From Styela clava (Eukaryota > Chordata > Ascidiacea > Stolidobranchia > Styelidae): a stretch of DNA of 64,000 nt. Shown here piece after piece: positions 48,001-61,148 of this stretch (position 1 is the stretch's first letter; each line of letters opens with the position of its first letter). Under the pieces are notes generated by a model, which saw only the letters and a list, made by a program, of their open reading frames with translations, was not told the DNA's origin and made no database searches. The stretch covers positions 2,852,001 to 2,916,000 of the forward strand of contig NC_135257.1 in the NCBI RefSeq assembly GCF_964204865.1, in the 5' to 3' direction. Both the position numbers and the translations under genes were made by a program.

Positions 48001-50019
48001 ATGAATATCTACAGAAAAAATTAAACACAATTCTTCATTATTAACTATAGACTAACTAACTGAAAACGAAATAGGATTCTATTTCTACAGAAACCTGATA
48101 TCAAGATTATCGGAATAAATAAACCAATATATCAAGGTAATATTTACCTTCTAGAATTGCATACTGGTCTAATTACACCTGGCGTAATCGATTTGTTCAC
48201 TTGAGAACGAGAACAAAACAATCGATCAGATCAATAATCTCTCTAGATCGCCACTTCGGGTTCTTTCATGTCAGCGATGATACTTGATGCTTTAGTAGAG
48301 AGAATGCCAAGTATATATATATATATGGGTATAAACAAAACAAACTATAATATTTTACCACATAGACGTCGACGAATAACAACAATGAACTTTTTTGAAT
48401 CCAATAAAAAATAGCAAATCTTTTTTAATCACACTACAAATAATTGAAAATAAGCGCTTCCGTGAGCATCAAGATTGAAAATAATCTTAATTAATGCGAA
48501 ATTTATATAGTGCAATATTGCTCAAGAATTCTTTCTAATTTCATGAAAATTGGAAATTCCTCCTATGGTCAAGGTGAAAGTAAGTTCACGAACCGATATA
48601 TACTCGACGCACTTTGCCATACTATTCAAATTTAACAAGTTGAAGATTGGGGGACTAACCTAACATAGTATATGAAATGTTGATTTTGAAAATTCAGATA
48701 CTTTGGCTATATTTACGGTTATCGACTGAAAAAATAAACGGAAATGCGAAACTATATTTATTCCTGAAAAATTCTGCACATACATAGTCTGTTACAAACA
48801 AGCGAATGATCGTCAACCCCTGATCCTTCTATAACAAGATGCCGCTTCTTTAACAACAACCGCTTTTCGTATTTGCCGAAACGATTTTTAGTGAGCGTCT
48901 CATTACCTTGAATCATTAAAGACCTAATTGGCAATATTCCACCAAATACGCAAAATATGAGAGTATGATTATTCACATCAATAATTAAAATAATTATAAA
49001 ACAAATAAAAATACATAAATAAGTTGGGTAGGGATGCTGACATTTTTTATGCTCGTTTAACTTTGGGTTAAACTCCTATTTTTGTACAACATATATAATC
49101 TGAATTAAAATATTTAACGATACAACCCGAAATCTGGATAACACGCTGTGTGAAACTCCAATTATTACAATATCAATCGAAATCGAAGTCCGCAAGTTTC
49201 GTTATGAACTAAGAGCAAGCCATTACGCCTGCAAAATATTTGCAATTTATGAATAGCAACGGAATATAACAAAATGCATATAATTTCCCCAATGAATAGA
49301 TTGTTGTATATCTTTTTACTTATCCTGTAATAACTCATGCACTTCTTGTCATTTTCATTTCACCGAGAACTTTGAAATATAATATTTGAAGTTGCCTCAT
49401 TATCGACTGGTCGACCTGACTAATGTATTACCCGTGTCAGTCCTATTTTTGCGTGGTAACAGCAATTTCATAAAAGAAAACTTTTTGGTATCTGGGCTTG
49501 GACGGACTTATTGATTTATTGTAGTTGTATACTACCAAGAGTTCTGACGTCACTTTTCTTGTGATAAAGCTCTTGAAGGACAAATCCCCTGGCGCGATAC
49601 AAATGCATTATTTCGTAATTTTAATCTTTCTCTAATACTCGTTCAAATAACACCCTGGTGCTGAACTGCACGGTCAGTAGAAAATAGCAATGAAGCAAAA
49701 TTTAAATTATTTTTATGCAACGAAGGAATATGTACAAAAAAAGTTACCCCCACGTACGCTGCGCCATTCCGACATGATAAAAATTCCATCGTCTTCCACC
49801 CAACTTTCTTGCTAGTGTTGTCACACAACCCCTCCGTCTGGATACCCAATTCTCGATTTTTTCAGAAAAGCCAGATATGGTCGAATAATCGACGAAGTTT
49901 TGCTTTGTAAAACGCCTTTTCTAAAGACCAAATTTGACTGGAAAATTATTTTAATTTATTTTTATGGCTGTTGGACTACTACGTTGCATAATGATTTTTA
50001 ATACTACACTACTGATATT
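45086..50019. other. Long gene-poor stretch
   Basis: Nearly 5 kb with no recognised gene. The longest frames (45183-45476 plus, 97 codons; 47224-47526 minus, 100 codons; 48758-48976 minus, 72 codons) match nothing I know. About this many are expected by chance at this base composition. The frame at 47224-47526 is the most protein-like. An AT microsatellite lies at 48313-48326. Confidence 0.4.
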
Positions 50020-50027
50020 ATCTATTC

Positions 50028-50200
50028 GGTGACCGTACATTTGAACCCATGTGTAATCCGCGGGTTCAATCTATATGGGGGTGTTAAAACCCATGGGTTA
50101 GGGTTAGTATGGGTTCAAATATCCGCAAAACAAACAAAAAATTCCATATAGGTGCATAAGTATGCAGGTGCAATTGTCGTGGGTTCAAAGTACGGAAACC
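50028..50200. mobile_element. hAT-type MITE, 173 bp, perfect 8 bp TSD
   Basis: The identical octamer atctattc flanks both sides (50020-50027 and 50201-50208). The termini ggtgaccgtacatttgaacc and (reversed right end) ggtttccgtactttgaaccc form imperfect inverted repeats. The interior repeats gggttcaa/ttgaaccc motifs and contains gggttagggttag, a chance or exapted telomere-like doublet. Non-coding. Confidence 0.88.
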
Positions 50201-50208
50201 ATCTATTC

Positions 50209-53200
50209 AACCGGAATCGGGTACGTTCCTTTATTACGCTTCCTTTTAAAGAGCTCGGATATTGTTATCAAAATGATCTTATTGCCAATATTTAATACTA
50301 TAGAACCGTGCCAGAAATAAACATTAGTCAGTCATTAGGCATTTATTGAATATATTACACAATTTCAAACATAGTCGCTTGCGCTGCATTCAAAAATGCC
50401 AGACGATGCCACATCAGAGACATGAACTTGTTCATTATTTAGATGTAAATTTAATAGAAAATGATAGTTTTACGATGCAAACTGTTCTAGAACCAAATTT
50501 TTCTCAACGTTGTGTGTGTTACACGAAAATTATGGAATCAGTAAGTACATCTCAGGTGGTTATTTACCCGGAGAGTAGAAAGACTTTTTCCAACTTTTAT
50601 CTTATTTAGTTCTTAGCAAACTTCGACATAAATTTGACAACATTGTATCTAGGACTACTTATTCCAGTCAAACCTGTTTTCCGTGAAGCATGTATGACAA
50701 TTAAGTTTTTTGTCGCAATTGAACAACGAACCGCACGTAGGAACATTCCAGCTATATAGTATTTCGCAAATTACCTTAAAGTTTAACTTTTTCTGCAAAC
50801 TATATCATTCACCTTCTACAACTGATCAAAGGATGTATAGGTAATATCATTAATTTAACTACTTACTAACATACTAATTTAACATTTAAGGTATTATTCA
50901 AGCAAGTGCAGATATAGGGTTATCATTTCCTAAGCACTACTAATTCTAGGCCAATCAATACCTTGGCAGAATTTACCTCTATTATCCTTCTATATCGAGT
51001 ATTACAATTGTCTGTGGAGGACAGTAAAGTTATCATGCATTATTAAATAAGTTTTTGTGGCATCCTAACAGGAATATCGGTATCTTGGGTGCGGTTAATA
51101 CCGTCAAACTGCACTCTCGCGTAAATACACCCCTAGTACTAAAACATCGTATCTTTCCTCTGGCTTTATCCTCCTACTCAAGTGTTTGTTCATATATTTA
51201 TAAGTTTATATGAATTATAAAAGGTCGACAAGGCCGTCGATCATAATTTCAATGTGAATTAGTGGATTGTCACGTTCACGTTGTCTTTGCTAAAATATCT
51301 ATCTTTTAAAATAAGTATAATTTTTCAGTAAAACATTCCAGAATCGAAAGTATTTGCAAATAATATTTGAACAAGTCGGACGTAACTTTCTCTGTTCATG
51401 CATGATTGCAACTCTAACACGACGGCGGGGATCCTTTTTAAAGCAGTTTAGGTTTCTGAAATTTGGAGAAGTGCACTCCAGGAACAAATGAATATTCATG
51501 ACGTTGTAGTTAACGGCAATATACGGAGCCAACAAATTGTTTTTCGGACAAGATGAACGAGCGTAATGGACACTTAGTAGCCTACATTTTCAGATATTGC
51601 CCAACTATGATACGCCGTTGGATAATATTTTTATACTACGAGTTTGGAGGAATAATTGTGCATTGTGCAACATGCGAACAATGGCTAAACTATGTTCAAT
51701 TAGGTTTTGCTAAGGCAAAAAATTCGACAAATTTAGTTGATAGTTTGCATTACCCAAACTGTTTTATTTGTATATAAATGTTAGTTCCCTAGGACTTATA
51801 GGTAGTAACAGGGTGAGATTCACTTTACCACAAGTTAACTGCTTACCCTTTTGTAATCGACACTCTATTTGAACACGAGCGCGTTTGAAACTGAAACTGC
51901 AAGCTTGAAGTAGAATAATTTTAGTCCAATCTGTATGAGCCAAAAATTAAAATAACTAATTCAATCGAATAAATTTATTCTCTTTTCAAAGTATTGTCCA
52001 ACATATCCCGCATAAGTGGCGATGCTTGGAATAATTGAACTCAGTTAAAACTCAAGAATTCATTCCAAACTGATCTGAAATATCCTGCTATGCATCCAGA
52101 TTGACTGGTTGATTTTATACCAAAAACGGAGGATTACTTGAGCTCAATCTTTGCGTAATTCAAGTAATCCTCAGGATTACTAACGTCAGATAGAAGCCAA
52201 ATACAACCGTCCATCGATTGATTGATAGAATTGTGAATGTCTGTTTATTTTTATTAAGAAATAGGAAAACAACAGGAATGTTAACGAAAACACACATTTT
52301 TTTTTATTTTCTATCTGAATCCACCGTCATATATGTATTGTAAATTTTTCAAAAATAAAACAAAAGACTACTTGTTTTTTCGATATGTCGATGAATGATC
52401 TCAAAGACATGACATATCGCCAAGATGAAACAGTTCAGGTCCTGAATCATGTATACTGTGTAGTATATTGTGTTGAAAGTTATTAGATAAGAAACTTATG
52501 TAAAAGTCTAAAGTAACCAAGTATGGATCGATTGACATTATATGCTTATTAGTCATCGAGAACATCTGTAACTTTAGAGAATTGAATAAATACTAAAAAT
52601 TCGTTATGTGATTTTTAGAACGTAGTGATAACTGAGACAGATGGCAGGTGGCACATTTTTGGCTTAATGTAATCTGTACGCCATCTATTGGTGCGGTTTT
52701 TCTCGCGATACCCACGTGTGTCACCCTACACCCACGTATACGACTTGTAGTAATTGTAATCTTTCGGGTTCTGACAATTCTGGAATTTTATGCCATTGCT
52801 ACATTTTATAGAATGAGGAGGCTATAGAAGGTGGCGTATTCACGTTTCATCATAGTCATGCGTTTTTAATCTAAAATTTATCTCTAAAATTACAATACTG
52901 TGAATGTTGAAATGAAAAGATATAAATGATTCACAAGTGCGAAACAAAGGTTTAACAGCGAATGCTCCCTGTCCATTACACAGCAATGAATGGTCGTATA
53001 ATTCAATCATATTTTATTTGCAAATTAAAAACGACAATATTAAAAAGTTTACACAAAAGATGAAAAGCAAAATAGCATATGGCAAAATAATTTTTAATTA
53101 AAAAATGTATAACTCTAGCGCGATATGTGGAAACAGCAAACAAATATAAATGACATACAGGTGCTTCGTAAATTGCGTATCATAACTTGGCTTGGATTTC

Positions 53201-53569
53201 GTGATAAAAGAAGCATGTGTGACCAAGTGAATTGTCTTGCAGAATATATACGGAACTTGAGCAAATTCCATTCTTGACATAAAATGATAGGAAATCAGCT
53301 TTGACTTGATTTGTTTTGTAGTTTTTTTAGTTAAATTTGCCTCGAAGTTTCTATGAAAAACTTCTTCGTTAAGTTGCTCTTTTGAGTCTTCGCAATCATG
53401 TCTGTAACTAATCAATATAAAATGGCTTACACTGAAGAACGAAGGTAAATTGACTACAGTCAAATTGTCAAAACATTTGACAAAATAGTTGAAATTTACA
53501 TCAAATATTAAGTCTCATAAGAATCACAAAAAATTGAATAGATATGATAGAAATGAAAAATGGCCTTCT
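50209..53569. other. Intergenic upstream of SLC5 gene
   Basis: No gene is recognised. Open frames at 50346-50609 (plus), 51553-51777 (plus) and 53098-53463 (minus, 121 codons) show no domain. A hairpin-forming inverted repeat, ggattacttga...tcaagtaatcc, lies at about 52131-52173. Confidence 0.4.
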
Positions 53570-53665
53570 AACGGTGTCAACCATAATCAATTACTAGAAA
53601 TTTGAAATCGATTGGTCCAATAGTTGTAAAGGCGCATGATTTTTTCAGCAACAACATCAATTTAG
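53570..53665 (+). repeat. Dispersed repeat, CAATTGGTCCAGTAG family, copy 4
   Basis: Contains agaaatttgaaatcgattgg followed by tccaatagttgtaaaggcgc and ttttttcagcaacaacatca. It lies about 250 bp upstream of the SLC5 start codon. Confidence 0.55.
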
Positions 53666-53917
53666 CAAAATGACCCATGTCTTCATTTTGCATATATTCC
53701 AGAATATATTATTAGTTTTACTATAATTTCATATTTGTTATCTGGTAAAGGAGGGAAGTTTGTCTACAATATAAATATTCTGATTTGTATTTTTAATTAC
53801 AATATTCATGTAATTCAAATATTTGTCTTATGAAAATTATTTGATACGTTTATTTTATTTAATGTCGTTGTTCGAATATTGACAGTTTGTTGCTTGCAAA
53901 GGTAAAAATAAGTAAAT

Positions 53918-56900
53918 ATGTCAAACCTCGACTTCACTTTTTCTTCCATTGATTATGCGTTGTTTGGAATTACTCTTGGATTAACATTCATCATTGGAAT
54001 ATACTATGCTTATCGCGGAAAAAAACAAAAAACAAGCAATAAATCCAATGACTATCTTAATGCTACCAAGTGAGTATGATTGAACCTTTAAAGTGAACAC
54101 TCAGACCATTTGAAATAATGATATTTTAAATACAGATCCATGGCATTTTTCCCTGTAGCGATATCTTTATGCGTCACCTACCAATCTTCATCGTACCTTC
54201 TTGCCATTCCCACGGAAGTATACTTGTATGGTTCTATAGTTATCTGGTGAGTGATATTTTTCTACCTTTACTTCTCTTTTCGGTCGTCAGTAAAATATAA
54301 GGGATATCCAATTTGGATCAAAATACTGCCTAAATGTTTTGTTTCACTCCTGTTTATTTTTTTTTTCAGATTTTGCTTTGTTCATCTTTTCAATATTGAT
54401 ATTAGGCATTTGAATAAACTGAGCTCCGGTATACTATGTAATTCTTTGAATTTCAGGTCCATTGTCGTTACGATAGTAGCACCTATATTCGTAGGCTTAA
54501 TTTTCGTTCCAACCTACTTCAGGTGCGGGGTGACATGCGTACATGAGGTGAATATTGTTTGTTTATGTGATATTTGAGTAGTAGACTTCAGCTACCTGCT
54601 ATTCTTTTATCTTAGCAACATAGTGTATTTCTGTTTCCACTCCATGATATTTGTAGCCTACTCGTTTTTTTTTGCATAAATGTGTTTTAACAAATTCACA
54701 TTGCTTTTATTTTATTGCAATATTTTCTGTATTTTCAGTATCTGAGATTGAGATTCAATCGTCGTATGCAAGTCATCGGTGCTGTGGCTTTCCTGTCTTC
54801 ATCAACAATATTTTCCGCGATTTCAATATACGCACCCGCTCTGGCAATTGAAGCTGGTAAATTTAATTACAATAAAACAATCAATTACGTGTGTCCTGTA
54901 CCTTGAACTGTATTTTGATTTTTGCTTGGCCGCTTCCATTGTCTTGCCATTTTTGGCCATGTTTAACAATATTATTTTTCGTACATTTGTGTTGCATGTC
55001 TAATTGGTTTGTGGATTTGGAGTCTGCTATTTCATTGTAGATGTAAAGAAGACGGCGAGGGAAAAATTGATGAGAAATTGTATAAATAACTAAATGACAA
55101 AAGAAATTAACTCGGATTAGTTCCGGTTAAAATCCGATAAATGTTCATAATCACAAAAAATGGGAGATATACACTAAATAAAAAACAGGGACGTTTCAAT
55201 AATAATGCTATTTTGAGCCTTTGTGCAAAGAAGGGAAACGTATATACAACTTGTTGTAATTCTTAACCCAATACGATAAACATACTCGGTACAACTGTCT
55301 TCAATGAATGGATAAGGGTACAACCATTATCATGACGAGAGTCGACATATAACAATGATATGATTTTTTCCTCTCTTTCCTTGTATTAATATTTTTATAC
55401 GTAAAACTTCTACCTGAAAGACAAAATTGAAAACATTTAACAATTGCTTGCTGTTTAGTTACTGGATTAAGTCTGTGGACGAGCATAATCACCTGTGGAA
55501 TAATATGTACGGCATACACAACCTTGGTGGGTATTCAGATATTGAAAGCATTTTTATTGTTTCGTTTATCCATCCTCCCTAAACCAAACACTTGTTATGA
55601 TTTTTTCAATCAGTCATTATTCAAATTTTTATATTATACAATAATTAATTAATAAGAAGAATATACGTTTACAATTAGAATATTATGATAATGCATTTCA
55701 AATTATTTTATTGGAAATGTTGAAGTTTATCCGATATTGAAATAAACAAACCCCAACACCAAAAATAATAGGTTGCATATGTGTTTTAATTAATCCAGGG
55801 CGGCCTCAGAGGTGTAATTTGGAGCGACGTGTTTTTATCATTCATTTTATATGGAGGTATCTTGGCAATTTTGATTAAAGGCACCCAAGTCAGTGGAGGA
55901 ATATCTGAAGTATGGAAAGTTGCCGTTGAAGATGGAAGATTTGATATATTTAAGTAAGTTTCTGTATAGAAGTTTTTCTATTTATATTTTTGTAACCTCA
56001 CCTAAGATATAAATTTAGGTTGCGGACCACATGTGGATATTTGAAAATACGGTGCATCATGAGGCATTGCTAATATGTCAGTGTTTATTTACTTTTTATT
56101 CTAAATAAAAGCAATAATTTTCCGACACTGTACAGATATTATGAGAAGATCGCTGGACAGTGTGACACGTCTGTATTTTTATATTGTCAATCAATTTATA
56201 GATCATCCAATAATGATGTATCATGTTATCTTGGGTCAAGATGGTGTCCATAATATGATAAATCAACTCTGGGTTATTTGAAAATGAGGCTCCCGGTCGG
56301 AAATATTTTCGAACTTGTTTTCTCATTTGCAACGTCATGTGGGCCTACATCCGACACCTTGTTACAAGCACACAAACTTATACCGTTCATTTTAGCTTTG
56401 AAACCGATATCCGTATACGCCATACGTTTTGGTCAATTGTATTTGGTGGAATGGTTACCAATATAGCGGTCCTTGGAACGTCTGTAACGCCAGTCCAACG
56501 ATACTTGAGTTGTAAGTCTACAAAAGAGGCTCAAAAGTATGTAGAATAATACCAATACGTAAACTATTTTTTACAAATATTGTAAAGTGTTGTCATTCGA
56601 TACAAGTGGTATTCAACCACGTTATTTCCATTAATAAAAAATGATCACTATGGACTACGATGGCAACAAATGTAAATATCCCGCTCTAAAATAATATTTC
56701 AGATAGGCTACTGCGGTATTGAAACTTTACAGATAAAATTATCGTATGGAAATAAATGATAACATTACATAAAATATACTGCACATATATGATGAGATAC
56801 ATATATATCAAAAATTGTCAAAAACGTTTTTAATGGCACAAGAAATGGAGATGGAAAACAAAATGAAGATTACAAAAGTTAGATTTTAACAAAAAATACT

Positions 56901-59900
56901 TTAATCATCCATACTGCTTTCTGATTAATTTACAATACAGATCAATGTGTATCAACATCATTGGACAAATATTTTTGGATTTGATTGTTATTCTTCTTGG
57001 ACTGATTATTTACAGTACATTCCGTGGGTGTGACCCCATAGGGCAGCAATGCATTCAAAAAGCGGACCAGGTAGATCTTGACTAACACGATGCATCATTT
57101 TATTTTTATTGGACCCATGGATCGTTTTGTAATTATGTTGTCGTTCTTGTTAGTATTCTACATGCTGTTGATATTGTTGTTGTAAAAAAAGCTGAACTAC
57201 TGGACCAATCGCTTTGAAATTTTTAGTAGCTAACGCTTGCTGTTTTCGCTAGAATGCTATTTATTTGTTTAAGACATTTCCGTAGGTTATATGGAATTTG
57301 CTTTTCCTTTCCATTTTTTTGTGATGACTAATCAAAATTAAAAAATGCGCACTGTGCCGTGGTTTCATAGATCTCGTGGTTCACCCTACCGGTACTGTGG
57401 AAGATTTAATGATAATTCATTTCGCCCTTTGTATCCGTATACTTGGGAATTGCTTTCTTGCATTGTTATATCGATTCAAAATCTCATATTTCTAACAAGC
57501 TTGTAATAGAAAACTAAGTTACAATTGTTTCATTCAGATTCTACCTTTAGCAGTAATGAAACTGTTTTACGACATTCCTGGTATTCCAGGATTGTTTCTG
57601 TCTGCCATTTTAGCTGCAGCGTTGAGGTAAATTAGCATTATTATTATTACTTAAAATAATTTGATGACTGCCATGCACTCAAGACACTTTGCCTTGCACC
57701 GATGATGAGACATTGATGCTTACAAATACCAATCAACAAATCTCATTTAGTAAGTTTGAAATAACATACTCGTGGGAAGTGGTTCTATTTTTGTACATGC
57801 TGTATTCTTCTGAATACAAGAATATACTGACACGATAGTGCACCGTCTATCGTGGTGTAGAAAAAAAATCTAAGCCACCTACACTGAAATCTGCTACATG
57901 ATCATGCAAATGCTTCGACTCGAGATTACAAGTCAAGTCAAATTAATTAAAATGAAACAGCATGGTTTTCGTCAAATAGAAATCTGAAAAATATGACAAC
58001 AACAACAAATTACCAAATCAATTTAGGTACTCGCCTCGCCCTCACAAGTTGAATAGATTCGTATGGGCAATAATGCATTGTCACTATTGGGTGCTCACAA
58101 TTCTTTTTCTGCTTTGAAACTACAGCCGGTTATTTTGACCAGACTATCAACTTGGTGCTACTACTAGTAGATATTGCTACCATACAGTTTTACAGGGAAG
58201 TTAAAAAAGATTAGTCCAGCGAAGATTTTTTTGGCATTTTTGCCATTGTCACCAACAGCAATGAAATTTTATAGAAACAATACATAAGACCACTCAAGGT
58301 CAGAAATCGAAAGCTATCTCACGCATATCGTTAAAATCAATTACAATCCACATTTCAGTACGATCTCATCCTCAATCAATTCTTTAGCAGCAGCAACAAT
58401 GGATAACATGGTGAAACCTTTCACACAATACAGCGATAGAACGTACTTGTTCGTATCAAAAGGTAATAAACAATAAAAAAGTGGACCTCCTGAAGTATGC
58501 GCTCCAAGATGGCGGACAACCTGAAATCAGGTTGTGTACCAGGTTCAGGTTATGCGACATCTTGGTGCGCATACTTCAGGTGTACCAAAAAAGTAATCTG
58601 ATAAGTAAACATTATAGAAGTGTTTTATTTCTGAATTTAGATTTGCCTCCATAAATAAATCTTAAGTCTCATCTTTTTTTCAATGATGCGGGTCATGCTA
58701 AAGATAATTTCAACATCATTGCCAAGTTTCATCAAATAAAATATATTTATTTAGGGGTAGTATTTTTCTTTGGAATCGTTGCTGTGGGATTTGCTGCCTT
58801 GATGACATACACGACAGAATTGTTCGAAATCTCTACAAGTTTATTTTCGCTCACTCTCGGACCGATATTGGGAATGTACACACTGGCTATGCAATTCCCA
58901 TTTGTCAACTGGATGGTATGAATGTTTGGCGAAAAGTTGATAATTTTAACTGGACGCAATGTAGACGAATTTTAGCTTCAAACAACAATTTTATAATAAA
59001 AATTTCGTTATAAATGTCTTTACACAAATACAGATAACGGAGTGATTATAGCATATGTGATTTCATCATAGAGTGAATAATAATGTGAATTTTTATACGT
59101 ATGTTTATTATGTAGCAATTGGTAGTGAAAAAATGTAACGCCCGCTCGGTCTTTAAAAGTGAATCAGACAATAATTAAATCATAAATTATATTTCAAGAA
59201 ATATATAATATTTTGATCGAAATCTTGTTAAAAAGTTAATCTATATTCTTTTTGGGTACAAGGGTGCTGCTGGTGGCTTGCTTTGTGGAATCGCGTCAAC
59301 AACGTGGGTGTTCCTTGGAAAACAGTCTATAAGACAATCAAATGAATTTGTTCGACGTTTATCGTTATCTACTGATCTCTGTAATGCTTCGTGCATATTA
59401 CAAGCTGGCGAAACCAACTTTACTACACTTATTTATTCAACCCCCGATGCAACTATTGTTAATGAAATAAGCTCGGTTGCAGATCAGGGTGTCATGTTCG
59501 ATGACAATGTTCCTTTCTATACCATTTCATATCGATATCTTTCGGCGGTTGGGTTATTAGCATGCTTGATCAGCGGCATCGTCATCAGCCTTCTTACATG
59601 TGAGTTTGTTTACATTGTACATTTGTATAGGACATAGTCACCCTTGCGGTATGAATCGATACATATTGATTGATGCTCGACACGAAAGGTTACTTCAAGT
59701 CAAATATTTTGCTCATTTTTGTGTGATAATATTCCAAAGTTTCTTTTATACCAGGTGGTTGGAAAGACAGGCACAATGTTGATCCAAAACTACTGAGGCC
59801 TTTCTTTGACCTCTGGATATTTCGTTGCTGGATTCCTGCTAATGTACGGAGATTTCTTCGGTTTGGAATTGATTGGAGTGAAGATGACGACGATATGGTG

Positions 59901-59975
59901 TACGATATACAGGAGAACAAGGAAATATCAGAAGTATGCATGATTTTTATGTTCATTTTTTATTCCTCAAATTAA
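53918..59975 (+). CDS. SLC5 family sodium-coupled transporter (SMCT/SMVT-like), 13 exons
   Basis: Exons: 53918-54069, 54136-54246, 54457-54547, 54739-54856, 55459-55526, 55799-55953, 56396-56536, 56941-57070, 57538-57626, 58359-58462, 58755-58915, 59263-59599 and 59755-59933 (or read through to a stop at 59973-59975). All are GT-AG and in phase, giving about 612-626 residues, the size of SLC5A8. Blocks: FPVAISLCVTYQSSSYLLAI and PTEVY (TM1-2), EYLRLRFNRRMQVIG, IYAPALAIEA, GGLRGVIWSDVF, RHTFWSIVFGG, VQRYLSCKS, PGIPGLFLSA, and TISSSINSLAAATMDN with the Ser residues typical of the Na2 sodium site. Family knowledge: members co-transport Na+ with monocarboxylates, iodide or vitamins across the plasma membrane, with 13 TM helices. 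The substrate cannot be read from sequence. Resemblance is to the SLC5A5/6/8/12 branch. The cytosolic tail (DPKLLRPFF...) is intact; the last residues are uncertain. Confidence 0.93.
57135..57265 (-). repeat. Dispersed repeat, CAATTGGTCCAGTAG family, copy 5 (SLC5 intron 8)
   Basis: Reads gaactactggaccaatcgct and gaaatttttagtagctaacg, with flanking tgttgttgt runs and cgctagaatgctat. It is the reverse orientation of copy 2 and very close to copy 3. Confidence 0.68.
58482..58586. mobile_element. Short foldback MITE in SLC5 intron 10
   Basis: The left arm ggacctcctgaagtatgcgc, then caagatggcggacaacctga, is answered by the right arm, which reads ggtacacctgaagtatgcgc then accaagatgtcgcataacct when reversed. 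The arms are about 42 bp with a few mismatches around a roughly 15 bp loop. No clear target duplication could be fixed. The left arm contains a YY1-like motif (caagatggcgg). Confidence 0.75.
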
Positions 59976-60832
59976 AATGAATTTTAAATGTCTAGCGGCC
60001 AGGAGATCACTTTCTGTAATGCTCACAGCACATTGTGCTTTGAGATTTCACAGTTTTGGCTGCAAAGCCGTGGGTTTTACATTGTTATGTCACAACAACA
60101 CAAGATCAACTCAACTGCCATCCAAGTACCCCTTCCCGTGAACCCAGATATGATGTGAAGGCGGGCTTGGGGTTATTAGGCTAAAATACTGTTTTCCGGA
60201 ACCGAAAACAAAATAAGTAATTAGAAGTATATTACCCAACTCATGTTTAATATGACGCAAAATTTGCGTGGTGTCTTAGTCACCATTGTCGAAGTCAAGT
60301 CTATACGATGGAAAGATAAAAAATGTAATTTTCAACCGCGTGGGATAATAAGAATATTCCGGTATAAACAGAGTAACGGATATAGATGGTATCTGTTGCG
60401 ACGTAGCTAAGTATATATAGAATAAGGAGATGAACCATCTGGATCCCTCTTTGCGAGTTTTAAATGGCGTACGGATAATTGGCAGCTTTTTGCCAGTAAT
60501 AAAATATAGATGAAAATATGGCCAATGCAAATTCATTTTTTACACAGAACAAAAAACAAATCTGCTCTTTCAAAGTGGATGATCACGAAAAGAAGTTTTG
60601 CAATGGAAGTTTCAGTAACGAAGATAACGTTTCTATTAATTTTACCAAATTGTAATAGTATGCTCTCGCACAAGCAATGAGGAGAAGTGCTATCATAATA
60701 ATTGCTCATTACAGTATTTAACTTAAGTAGAAACTGTTGCTTAGGACGTAGCAAATCAACTTGGTTCATTGGATTTTACTTTAATATTCATCGTCACCAG
60801 TTTATTTTTGCCTACAATCCTCCAATCTCAGA
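59976..60832. other. Intergenic downstream of SLC5 gene
   Basis: Probably contains the SLC5 3' UTR. Frames of 78-86 codons on the minus strand are unremarkable. Confidence 0.4.
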
Positions 60833-60840
60833 TTCTATAA

Positions 60841-61140
60841 CAGACATAGGCAAACTACGGCCCGTGGGCCAAATCCGCCCCGTTGGGTAGTTCAATCTGG
60901 CCCGCTCGATGCTGCCACAACCAAACTAAAACCAAATTTTGATGTTGAGCTAAAAATACCTCAAGGAATTTTTTGACATTAAGATTAAATTTAGTTTTGG
61001 CACGAAGCTCATTGTTTTTTACCTTTGTAACAGTGTAAATAATATTCATGAAATGTGACTTTTACGTCACACTTACATGGCCCACCAGTCTAGGTAGGCA
61101 AATGTTTTGGCTCTTGGTCCAAAAAAACTGCCCACCCTTA
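60841..61140. mobile_element. hAT-type MITE, 300 bp
   Basis: Starts cagacataggcaaactacgg with a GGCCCGTGGGCC-type palindrome, and ends (reversed) taagggtgggcagttttttt. Both subterminal regions carry ggcccac/gtgggcc motifs (61079-61086). The flanking octamers ttctataa (60833-60840) and ttctatga (61141-61148) agree at 7 of 8. The general design resembles Charlie/MER5-type hAT MITEs. Non-coding. Confidence 0.82.
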
Positions 61141-61148
61141 TTCTATGA

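Noticed and set aside
53098..53463. 121-codon minus-strand open frame as a gene
   Set aside because: It has no family resemblance, and a few frames of this length are expected by chance in about 64 kb of AT-rich DNA.
54523..54524. Donor at 54523 for SLC5 exon 3
   Set aside because: It breaks the phase with exon 4. The donor at 54548 restores the phase and the conserved GVTCVHE-YLRLRFN junction.
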